This document shows, one piece after another, positions 1 to 9,291 of a stretch of DNA of 64,000 bases. The position numbers were made by a program, and so were the translations under genes. Within the stretch, counting starts at the first letter, position 1. The number at the start of each line of letters is the position of its first letter. The DNA is from Dendrocalamus latiflorus (lineage: Eukaryota > Streptophyta > Magnoliopsida > Poales > Poaceae). The stretch spans positions 1,518,447 through 1,582,446 of the forward strand of contig CM029627.1 of the NCBI GenBank assembly GCA_017311315.1. Reading direction: 5' to 3'. The notes beneath the pieces are model-generated. The model did not search any database, was not told the origin of the DNA, and saw only the letters and a list, made by a program, of their open reading frames with translations.

Positions 1-1351
1 GGACATCAATGGAGTCTCGCCATTTATTTCAGGCTTTTGGAGGGAGAAAGGAAAGGAAAGGAAAAAGAAACGGGGGTGTGAGTGGCCATTGGGGACCTGA
101 ACAAACAGTGATCTATCCGGAGAAATAACTGGAGCAATGGTGCTACAGGCTACAGCGCTGCGTCGTCGGAGATGCCGGTTTCTCCTATAAATGCTAATAG
201 CAGCAGGCAAATCATAAGCCCAGCCCCACACTGCCAGTCAAACGTGCCCGGTCAAAACCTGTGGTAGTTCGAAGATTTTTTAGAATTGATGTTTATACTT
301 TAAAGTTCGGTTGTAACTGAATATATCGATATCGCAACACGCTGTTTTCCTCTAAAACACTGATATAACGCTACATATATATAGATATAATGAAAATATA
401 ACAAATATAGAAATTAATTATTTCTTCTGAGAAAATAGACTACATAAGATAAGTACAATGGCATAAATTAAATAATAAATTATAGAGATTAACAACAGTT
501 GTGTACCTTACTGATCCTGGCTCTTTTCTGCTCTTTTCTCTGTTAGCAAGAACCCCCATCTAAGAGGAACATGTGTATTCCTTCCATAGAGTAAAAGATA
601 GCAAAAAATAGCATGTAAATATATGTAACAAGGGCCCAACTAACCGTCTATTGCATAAAGCAAATATTCTATTTTTGTATAATATCTATTAGAAAGAATG
701 AAGAAAGCAGATGCTAGACTTTGAAAGAATCGACGCCGGAACAAAGAAGAGTAGAGCAGAGCAAGAAAGAAAATAAATGGAGTGGGGAGGAGCACACCTA
801 GATCTAGAGAGAGGACGATGACGGTGAGTCGGAGGTGCTGCTCCCTTCTTGTCGCCCGCTCCCTACCTACCTATTCGCCGCACCACCGCCACCTCACACA
901 TGATTGCCGTCGTGTCACGGCGCTACGTCCACCAGCCGTCGTTCGTCTCTGCAGCCCGCATCCACTGGTTGTCACTCGCCTCCGCAGTCTGTGCCTCCGC
1001 CCGCTCGCCGCTCGGAGACCAGAGCCTTCCCTCACAGAGATAGCCGCAGGATGAGAGAGAACAGATGTTAGGATTTTATTTGTATCTTTACCTACGTGGG
1101 CCTACATAAGGAGGGCTAAGGTAGAAAGAAAAATATATCTAATGTGTTACATGGGCCGTGCGTGAGATACGAGAAGTGCGGGCTAAATTTATTTGCAGAT
1201 ACAAATATATAATTTTAGCTTAACTAACAGTATATACACATAATACACCTATCATATACTTAGTATTTTATTAAAAAAAAACTAGGTGTTCAGTTGAACA
1301 CCAATGACCTAACGTGAGTCCGTCCCAGGTCAAAACTCCACCATTTCCGTA
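1..1351. other. intergenic, no gene seen
   Basis: I see no credible coding sequence here. The stretch is mostly AT-rich, with a small GC-rich patch around 780-1050 that has no recognisable protein. A segment at about 1066-1229 begins TGTTAG and ends CTAACA and shares TTTGTATCT inside both ends, so it may be a small transposon or mini-LTR relic. No flanking target duplication is evident. Confidence 0.5.
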
Positions 1352-2783
1352 GGCCTCTGACGCTACCGAAGGTACATCATGGTTTGAATTTCCAACGGCC
1401 GGCGACCGGCGGCAACTAGCACGACGCCAGAACGATGTCAAAGTTGAACCTTGCGATGGTGGCAAATCCTCGAGTCATTGCCCCTTGTATTTCCACTCGT
1501 GAGCGGCAGGGAACACGATCTGGCATATCTACGGAAAATTGCGTTTCCATTGAAATTTAGCAAGAATGCAAGATTGCAAGCTCAGGATTCGAGAACTTCC
1601 AGCTAAATCTCAACCAAATCTGACCATGAAAGATACTACTACTTACCGCGTAACCGAGCCTGAAGGGAACAGAATACAGAGCACCAACAAAAACCACGGA
1701 GAAAGGATATCACCCTGGTCTTTCCCCATAAATTATGATACACAGATCGGCACATGGAAAAGTACTAGCTGACTAGTTAGTGTCACCCTCTGTTTCAGCA
1801 TGACGAGACGCAAAGGAAAGCACAGATGTATCAGCATCACAGTTCAGTACCGGACTATGGTAATATGTGCATTAAATAGAACTACGTCCTACTTGGAGGT
1901 TTATAAACACATAGGACCGATTGGCAAAAGAGCGCATTTTCACACTTAATCTCGGGCCACAGAAATTTGTCCTTGGCTTCAAAGCACCAGAGGAGATAAA
2001 AAGAGGGCAATAAATTAATCCTCATAGCAAAAGCAAAACGAGTAAATCTTGAAGACCGTGAAGGATTAGGATGACTTCCAAGCATAAGATGAAACGGAGA
2101 TGGGCTTAATCCCACAAAAGGTTGATCATCGAGTTGGCCAGCCCGACTTCTTTGAAAGTTTCATCGGTTCTATACTCTAGGTTCTTGGGTGCTCCAGGAA
2201 TGGGCTGTACAAAGTGGAAAGCCCTCTTATCCCCGTCCTCCACTTGAGCAGAGCAGAACGACCACAGGAGCTGCACAGAGAGAGCGCATCCGGTAAAAAT
2301 GTAAAATGAAAAAGATTAAAGTAAAGAGTATTGTGAACATGTGCTTTGGGCAACCGCAAAATGGCAAGGTAAAAAGTGTATTGCAGGTATCCAGATGCTA
2401 ACAAGGAAAAGAACCACATTATCAGTAGCTGAAATAAAAAAACTCACCAGAAGATGATTATAGCAAAATCTTTTGCTAAACGTAGTAGTATTACACCGAC
2501 AATTACAATGATTGGTGAGTTGTTTGAGACTTGTACATGTACATAATTGGAAACTTTAAATTTTGTTTGTGTTATGCTATGCATGACTAGATAACTTTTG
2601 TTACGCATGCCACTCTTACAAACAAATCTGGGTCATTGCTGACCATAAGCAAAACTTGCTATACCCCTAATTGCAGTCGCGGGCCAAACAAACCCTACTT
2701 GTCATATACTGCAGCGATGTCACGTGCAGCTTTTTACTTGAAGGACAATTGTGACCTCCAACCAAACATGCCTTTATTTCTTA
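1352..2783 (-). pseudogene. partial duplicate of the 3' end of the UBX gene
   Basis: This segment is a near-identical copy of 7437-9291, which is the 3' end of the neighbouring UBX-domain gene. It keeps the last coding exon (2106-2270, minus strand) in frame, ending LLWD-stop, with only small changes such as Ala to Val in the KEAGLANS stretch (KEVGLANS here). The exon before it (8564-8832 in the full gene) is missing, together with parts of its introns, and about 150 bp of downstream sequence is absent. With no promoter, no upstream exons and no penultimate exon, it cannot make the protein. The right edge of the copy coincides with a MITE at 2783. The high similarity suggests a recent duplication. 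Confidence 0.85.
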
Positions 2784-2928
2784 GCTGATGCCCGTGCGTT
2801 GCAATGGATTTTAAAATTTTATCATACTAAATATTCCGAAACTAAATGGTGGTAAAATTTTTTAGAACATGCATACAAATATGTTCTAAAATTTGTTAAA
2901 ATCCGTAGCAACGCATGGGCATTTCGCT
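2783..2928. mobile_element. small hairpin MITE at the duplication edge
   Basis: A 146-bp element whose ends are inverted copies of each other: ATGCCCGTGCGTTGC on the left and GCAACGCATGGGCAT on the right, with an AT-rich middle that continues the hairpin. The GCCCGTGCGTTGC core is very common in grass genomes. The element sits exactly where similarity between the two UBX 3' copies stops. Confidence 0.7.
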
Positions 2929-3834
2929 AGTATTAATTGAAATCAGCTAGATGGTCAGGGGACAATACAATCCCATGAATAGTAAGACAAAAGATCACAT
3001 CTCTGTGAATTGCTGCATGCCAGAAAAGAAGCTGTACATCTACTGGTCAGATAATCACCCAAACCACGCATTTATCAAATGCGTTAGTCTAATGATCACA
3101 CCTGCAAGTAAATGATCGTAGAGGAAAAATTACAAAACTGAGAAAATAACATTTTAAAATAATAAGAGTATGGTTACCATGGATACCATGCTTAGTGCTT
3201 TAAAGATACACAAAGCAGCGTGCTAAGTGCTAACCAAAGCAGATGGTATAGCACAATCAAGGATGAAATCCCCCGAAATTCATAACCAAAAAGAAGAACG
3301 TTTTCCCTCTAACAAAAATGTCATTGATCTCAAAGCCAGGTAAGTAATCACTATTCACCATTTTAAAAGTAGTGCAAATCACTTTAAAAAAAGCATTAAA
3401 GTACCTCCCAAAAAGGTAACACTTGCACTCTTGTGCATCCTAAAATGAACACAAAAATTGTAACGCTTGCACTCTTGTGCATCCTAAAATTAAGTCTATC
3501 AGTTTCATCAACATTCTTCGTAGAGCTAAGGAGATAGAGATTCTTCCAGTGAGAAATGGCATGAATTTACCCTGTTTACCCTCTGCGTTTGAACTGCATA
3601 GGAAGCTGAACAATTGAGGGGCTCTTCAAAAATGCAGGTAGAAAAACAGAATCAAAAGAACAAAGACAAAAAACAGACAGAGCACACCATAAGCCTCAGT
3701 TTATCAAAGAAACTATACATGGATCTCCTGGACGAACAGACACAAACCTTGTCAAGAACGCAGACGCCCAAGATAGCAGCAGAAACTGCAACAGCACCGA
3801 ACCCAACCCAACGTGGGCAGAGTCGGTGTTGGAC
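2929..3834. other. intergenic, no gene seen
   Basis: AT-rich sequence without a supported gene. A short internal repeat is visible: a stretch containing TTGCACTCTTGTGCATCC occurs twice, around 3422 and 3467, spaced about 45 bp. Confidence 0.5.
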
Positions 3835-4250
3835 CGCTCTGTGACCCAGATGAGGAAGCAGGCGAGGGTCACGGGGTTTGGCGGATCCCGTCGCCGGCGA
3901 CGAGGAAGACAACCGGATCTGGTGGATCATGTCGTCGGCAACCAGGAAGGCGACCGGATCCAGTGGATCCGGTTGCCAGCGTCCTCCTCCAGCCATGCTG
4001 GTAACTGCCCGCTGCGCCGCCTCCGTACCGCCGGTCGCCACTCGCCAGCCTCCGACAGACGACTGCTCTATGACCCAGATGAGGAGGCAGAAGAGGGTCG
4101 CGGGATCTGGCGGATCCCGTCGCCGGCAACGAGGAAGACAACCGGATCCGATGGATCCCGTCGGCGGCGTCCTCCTCCCACCATAAGCCTTCGCCATGCT
4201 GGTAGCCGCCCTCCTCGGCCCGCTGTGCTGCCTCCGTAGTGCCGGTTGCC
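3835..4250. repeat. imperfect GC-rich tandem duplication
   Basis: A block starting GCTCTGTGACCCAGATGAGG near 3835 recurs starting GCTCTATGACCCAGATGAGG near 4063, with the same order of GGCGGATCCCGTCGCCGGC, GAGGAAGACAACCGGATC and CTCCGTA...GCCGGT motifs. The period is about 228 bp. Long open frames cross it on both strands because of base composition, not because of a recognisable protein. Confidence 0.75.
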
Positions 4251-4269
4251 TCCCGTCGGCCTTCACCGC

Positions 4270-4525
4270 CGACGCCGCCTCCTCCTCCCCACCCCGCGTT
4301 GCCGCCGCCGCCTCCCGCTCCTCCGCTCCGCCGACGCCTCCTCCTCCCCACCCCGCGCTGCCGCCGCCGCCTCCCGCTCCTCCGCTCCGCCGACGCTTCC
4401 CTCTCCCCACCCCGCGCCGCCGCCGCCTCCCAGTCCTCCGCTCCGCCGACGCCGCCTCCTCCCCACCCCGCGCTGCCGCCGCCTCCCGCTCCTCCGCTCC
4501 GCCGACGCCTCCCTCCCCGTATCCG
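4270..4525. repeat. GC-rich minisatellite, about 57-bp unit
   Basis: About four tandem copies of a unit containing CCCCACCCCGCG followed by CCTCCGCTCCGCCGACGC, with small indels of GCC triplets between copies. The purine/pyrimidine strand bias is strong. It lies directly upstream of a possible first coding exon at 4611, so it may be a 5' leader or promoter repeat. Confidence 0.75.
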
Positions 4526-4610
4526 GCATCCTTCAACCGCGCCGCACCGCACCCACCAATCTCTCTCTCGTTGCGGTAAGGAGAGGAGCGCCGATCCGTC
4601 GGTGAAGAGC

Positions 4611-4751
4611 ATGGCCGACCCCCTCCCCGAGGAAGAGCAGCTAGGTCGGCAGGAGGGAGATGGGCGCGAAGCCGAGGACGAAGAGGACGACGACGTCGAC
4701 GGCCTCGCCAGCTTCCTTGAATCCGATATCCTCTCCGGATTGTTAGTATAA
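4611..4751 (+). CDS. possible first exon of an unidentified acidic protein
   Basis: A 46-codon frame begins with ATG in a good context and encodes an acidic peptide (start MADPLPEEEQ, then a run DEEDDDVDG and LASFLESDILSG) before a stop at 4749. A GTTAGT that could be a splice donor lies at 4741, inside the last codons. I do not recognise the family. The composition looks like the start of a real protein and not like the surrounding repeats. The large foldback element begins 6 bp after the stop, so the rest of the gene may have been cut off. It may be only a gene fragment. Confidence 0.3.
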   Translation: MADPLPEEEQLGRQEGDGREAEDEEDDDVDGLASFLESDILSGLLV

Positions 4752-4757
4752 AATCTG

Positions 4758-5917
4758 GGGAAATTTTGTTCAGTAGCACTGAAAGCTCAGCTCTTTCGGA
4801 AAATACCACTAAAAAACGGAGTTCCAAAAATTACCACCGAAAAATTCATTTTTCTTCGGAATCTAGTATTCTGGACAAAAATACCCCTCTCCCTCCCCTT
4901 CTCTCCTCCTGCGCGCCCCGTCCGCCTCCCTCTTTCCCCCACCGCCCGCCGCTCGCCTCCTTTCCCCGCTCCCCCGCGTCCGGCCGCCGCTCGCCTCCCC
5001 GCCTCCTCCTCCTCCGCCCGCCGCTCGCCGCCCCGCCTCCTCCTCTGCCCGCCGCCGGCCTCCCCGCCTCCTCCTCCGCCCGCCGTTCGCCTCCCCGCCT
5101 CCTCCTCCGCCCGCCGCCGGCCTCCCCGCCTCCTCCTCCGCCCGCCGTTCGCCTCCCCGCCTCCTCCTCCACTCGCCTCCCCGCCTCCTCCTCCGCCCAC
5201 CGCCGGCCTCCCCGCCTCCTCCTCCATCGCCCGCCGCCCCGCCTCCTCCTCTGCCCGCCGCCGGCCTCCCCGCCTCCTCCTCCGCCCGCCGTTCGCCTCC
5301 CCGCCTCCTCCTCCGCTCGCCTCCCCGCCTCCTCCTCCGCCCGCCGCTCGCCTCCTCCTCCTCCTTTCCCCGCTCCCCCGCGTCCGGCCGCCGCTCGCCT
5401 CCCCGCCTCCTCCTCCGCCGGCCTCCCCGCCTCCTCCTCCGCCCGCCGCTCGCCTCCCCGCCTCCTCCTCCTCCGCCCGCCGCTCGCCTCCCCGCTTCCT
5501 CCTCCCCCCGCCGCTCGCCTGAGGAAGAGGTGGCGCTGGCGGCGGCGGTTTTCGGCCGGACGTGGGGAGGCGAGCGGAGGAGGCGGCGGGGAGGCGAGCG
5601 GCGGGCGGAGGGGGAGGCGGGGAGGCCGGCGGCGGGCGGAGGAGGAGGCGGGGAGGCGAGCGGAGGAGGAGGCGGGGAGGCGAGCGGCGGCCGGACGCGG
5701 GGGAGCGGGGAAAGGAGGCGAGCGGCTGGCGGTGGGGGAAAGAGGGAGGCGGACGGGGTGAGCAGGAGGAGAGAAGGGGAGGGAGAGGGGTATTTTTGTC
5801 CAGAATGCTAGATTCCGAAGAAAAATGAATTTTTGGGTGGTAATTTTCGAAACTCCGTTTTTTTAGTGGTATTTTCCGAAAGAGCTGAGCTTTCAGTGCT
5901 ACTGAACAAATTTTCCC
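4758..5917. mobile_element. 1.16-kb foldback element with purine/pyrimidine core
   Basis: The outer roughly 150 bp at the two ends are near-perfect inverted copies. The left end starts GGGAAATTTTGTTCAGTAGC, and the right end reads the same in reverse complement as GGGAAAATTTGTTCAGTAGC. Inside them the left half is almost pure CT-rich repeats (CCTCCCCGCCTCCTCCTCCGCC-like units) and the right half is the matching GA-rich strand, so the whole element can fold on itself. No transposase is encoded. The long open frames here (for example on the minus strand) are low-complexity Arg/Gly/Glu or Pro/Ser/Leu strings and I do not call them genes. The target duplication is not clear, although AATCTG occurs near both ends. 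Confidence 0.8.
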
Positions 5918-6090
5918 AATAATCTGTTGCTTTCGGTTGTTGTTTTTCGGTTGCACACGAACGTGACTCGTACTGAGTTTAGGAGTCTGTTTCGGAGTAC
6001 ATGTTTGGAGTCCGATTGTGTTTAGAGTTAGGAGTCCGATGTTGAGTTTGTTTTGGAGTTTGTAGTCCAGATTAGCTTCTTTGTTTTGCA

Positions 6091-6098
6091 TATAAATA
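6091..6098 (+). promoter_or_regulatory. TATA-like box upstream of the MADS gene
   Basis: TATAAATA lies in a promoter-like setting, followed by a CA-rich leader (ACAGCAACACAGCACCAACA) and a possible donor GAG/GTATCC near 6221. It could drive a spliced leader for the MADS gene at 6645, or it could belong to an LTR relic; the preceding GGAGTCCGATTG-type repeats are LTR-like. Confidence 0.3.
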
Positions 6099-6644
6099 GA
6101 GCACCAGGTGCAGCGATCACAGCAACACAGCACCAACAAAAACCTTCTGTGTTCTTCACGTTCTCTGTGTGTTCGTGGAAACGAGGCCAATTTCGTGAGT
6201 TGTGAGCGAGAGCGATTGGAGGTATCCGTTGCCAACACGGATCCAGGGCGGAGGACCCTCTCGATGTAAGTGCTCTCGATCGATCTCTCCCTTGATTGCC
6301 GTATGCAAATCTAGACTTGATTGCCGTATGTGAATCTGGATCGGTTTATTTTGGGAGGTTCTGTAGAAAACCAAACCTGATTTTGGAAGGAGTTAATCTA
6401 GAGTCCTGTATGCTAGCTATAAACTTGAGCGCGTGTCCAGTAAAAAGATCATGTAAATCAGCAAACCTGCCTCGCCTTCCTCTCGCGCCATATTTGGCAA
6501 TGCTTTCCTCTATTTATAATTGATCTCCTTCCTTGCGAGTTGCATTGTATTGACGTTTTGAGAGAAGCAGAGCAAGCAAGAAAGGAGAAACAGACCAAGC
6601 AAGCAAGAAGAAACAGAGCAGTCGCCGCTCGATCGATCGCGACG

Positions 6645-7196
6645 ATGGTGCAGCCGGGCGGGAGGACGAGCAAGGGTCGGCAGCGCATAGAGATGCGCCG
6701 TATTGAGGGCAAGGACCGCCGGCAGGTCACCTTCTCCAAGCGCCACTCTGGGCTCTTCAAGAAGGCGTCCGAGCTCTCCACGCTCTGCGGCGCCCGCGTC
6801 GCCATCGTCGTCTTCTCCGAAGGCGGCAACCCGTTCGGCTTCGGTGGCCCCTCCGTCGACGCCGTCCTCCGCCGCTACGTCCCACAACCCGACGACGACG
6901 CCCCTGTTGACGTTGACGACGTCGATTGTGTTGAGGACTATGAGGTGTTGATGGTGCTGAGGCGGGCGGCGGAGGAGACCAAGGAGTAGGCGGTGGCAGA
7001 GAAGATGCGGATGGACGCCGTCGGGGAGAAGGTGCTGCAGGCGAAGGCGGGGAGGCGGTTCTGGTGGGAGGCATGCGTGGGGGCGCTCGAGGAGGCGGAG
7101 CTGCCGGAGTTCTCCAGGGCGTTCGAACGCCTCAAGGACAACTTGTGCCGCCGCGTCGACAAGCTGCTCTCTGATATGCCGTCGCTGCAGCAGTAG
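6645..7196 (+). pseudogene. type I MADS-box gene with in-frame TAG
   Basis: The first 114 codons encode a type I (M-alpha, AGL62-like) MADS domain at about residues 8-66, with the RRIEGKDRRQVTFSKR and LFKKASELSTLCGARVAIVV hallmarks followed by FSEGG and FGFGGPSVD. A TAG at 6987-6989 then stops the frame. The same frame continues without any shift for 68 more codons to a second TAG at 7194, and this part still looks like the family's C-terminal helix (FWWEACVGALEE...FSRAFERLKDNL). Without the TAG the protein would be about 183 aa, in line with intronless relatives. The simplest reading is a recent nonsense mutation giving a 114-aa MADS-only protein. A sequencing error or readthrough is also possible. 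Type I MADS proteins of this group act in the nucleus, mainly in the female gametophyte and endosperm. Confidence 0.85.
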
Positions 7197-7436
7197 GGCC
7201 GGTAGGCACATAGCTTCTTTTAATTATAGGTTTTATTTCGTCAATGCTTGTTTAATAATGTTATCAATGTTACTAATTGGTAGTAGTAATATATAATAGT
7301 ATTTTTAGGTGTGAGAATGATCGAGCCAAGTAAAGCAAGAGAGATGCCGACCTATGATAATGATACTGTATAAGAGTACTAGTTTCCTTGGACATACTGG
7401 GCGGAGTAGTAGAGACCAACCAGCATGCTCAACAGC

Positions 7437-9291
7437 TGACGCTATCGAAGGTACATCATGGTTCGAATTGCCAACAACCAGCGACCGGCGGCAACTAGCA
7501 CGACGCCAGAACGATGTCAAAGTTGAACCTTGCGATGTTGGCAAATCCTCAAGTCATTGCCCCTTGTATTTCCACTCGTGAGCGGCAGGGAACACGATCT
7601 GGCATATCTACAGAAAATTGCGTTTCCATTAAAATTTATCAAGAATGCAAGATTGCAAGCTCGGGATTCGAGAACCTCCAGCTAAATCTCAACCAAATCC
7701 CTCGCATCCGAACACATGCTAACTCAGAAACGGAAATCTGAACTAAATCCCGAACCAATCGCTCACATCCAGAAATGCACTAGAGCCAACAGGCATGCAA
7801 CTGCGTACGTACGCCTCGATCAGGAAAACAAAACGGTATGACTGTAGTTGAACTTACCGCGTAACCGAGCCTGAAGGGAACAGAATACAGAGAACCAACA
7901 AAAACCACGGAGAAAGGATATCACCCTGGTCTTTCCCCATAAATTATGATACACAGATCGGCACATGGAAAAGTACTAGCTGACTAGTTGGTGTCACCCT
8001 CTGTTTCAGCATTTGACAAGACGCAAAGGAAAGCGCAGATGTATCAGTATCACAGTTCAGTACCGGACTACAGTAATATGTGCATTAAATAGAACTACTT
8101 CGTACTTGGAGGTTTATAAACACATAGGACCGATTGGCAAAAGAGCGCATTTTCACACTTCATCTCGGGCCACAGAAATTTGTCCTTGGCTTCAAAGCAC
8201 CAGAGGAGATAAAAAGAGGGCAATAAATTAATCCTCATAGCAAAAGCAAAACGAGTAAATCTTGAAGACCGTGAAGGATTAGGATGACTTCCAAGTTCCA
8301 AGCATAAGATGAAACGGAGATGGGCTTAGTCCCACAAAAGGTTGATCATCGAGTTGGCTAGCCCGGCTTCTTTGAAAGTTTCATCGGTTCTATACTCCAG
8401 GTTCTTGGGTGCTCCAGGAATGGGCTGTACAAAGTGGAAAGCCCTCTTATCCCCGTCCTCCACTTGAGGAGAGCAGAATGACCACAGGAGCTGCACAGAG
8501 AGAGCGCATCAGGTAAAGATGTAAAATGAAAAAGATTAAAGAGATTGATTTCAATGATGTGACCTTAATAGAATCTGTGTGAAGAAAATTCCTCTGGATC
8601 CTCCGACCGTCAGGTAGGCGAACTGCAATCCTGCAGAGAAGGTCCCTGCTTCCTTTCGGTTCTTCAGGGAGAGGAGGATAGTCAAGCTTAACATTCAAGC
8701 TAGGTTCACTTTCTTCATCAGGTTTAGTCTTGTCATCGGTAGCATCTGATCCCCCAACTCCTTTACTCTCCTCCAGAGAAGCCGCCACCGCCCGTGCTAG
8801 TTCTTCATCTTCATCCTCTACAGTCGTTTTACCTACAAAGAATAACATTGTGAACATGTGCTTTGGGCAACCGCAAAATAGCAAGGTAACAAGTGTATTG
8901 CAGGTATCCAGATGCTAACAAGGAAAAGAACCACATTATCAGTAGCTGAAAAACAAACTCACCAGAAGATGATTATAACAAAATCTTTTGCTAAACGTAG
9001 TAGTATTACACTGACAATTACAACGATTGGTGAGTTGTTTGAGACTTGTACATGTACATAATTGGAAACTTTAAATTTTGTTTGTGTTATGCTATGCATG
9101 ACTAGATAACTTTTGTCATGCCACTCTTACAAACAAATCTGGGTCATTGCTGACCATAAGCAAAACTTGCTATACCCCTAATTGCAGTCGCGGGCCAAAC
9201 AAACCCTACTTGTCATATACTGCAGCCATGTCACGTGCAGCTTTTACTTAAAGGACAATTGTGACCTCCAACCAAACATGCCTTTATTTCT
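7437..9291. repeat. duplicated segment, copy B (UBX 3' end)
   Basis: This is the partner of the segment at 1352-2783. It covers the 3' flank, the last two coding exons and part of intron 8 of the UBX gene. Relative to the other copy it has about 150 extra bp near 7695-7850 and keeps exon 9 (8564-8832). The two copies are in the same orientation about 6.1 kb apart, so they could support unequal recombination. Confidence 0.85.

Noticed and set aside
4757..5926. AATCTG on both sides of the foldback element as a target duplication
   Set aside because: The right copy is separated from the end by three extra bases and the match is short, so I do not claim it.
3652..6238. Long open frames of 391 and 483 codons on the minus strand, and others on the plus strand
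   Set aside because: They are Arg/Gly/Glu or Pro/Ser/Leu low-complexity strings produced by GC-rich repeats and the foldback element, with no domain and equally long frames on the opposite strand.
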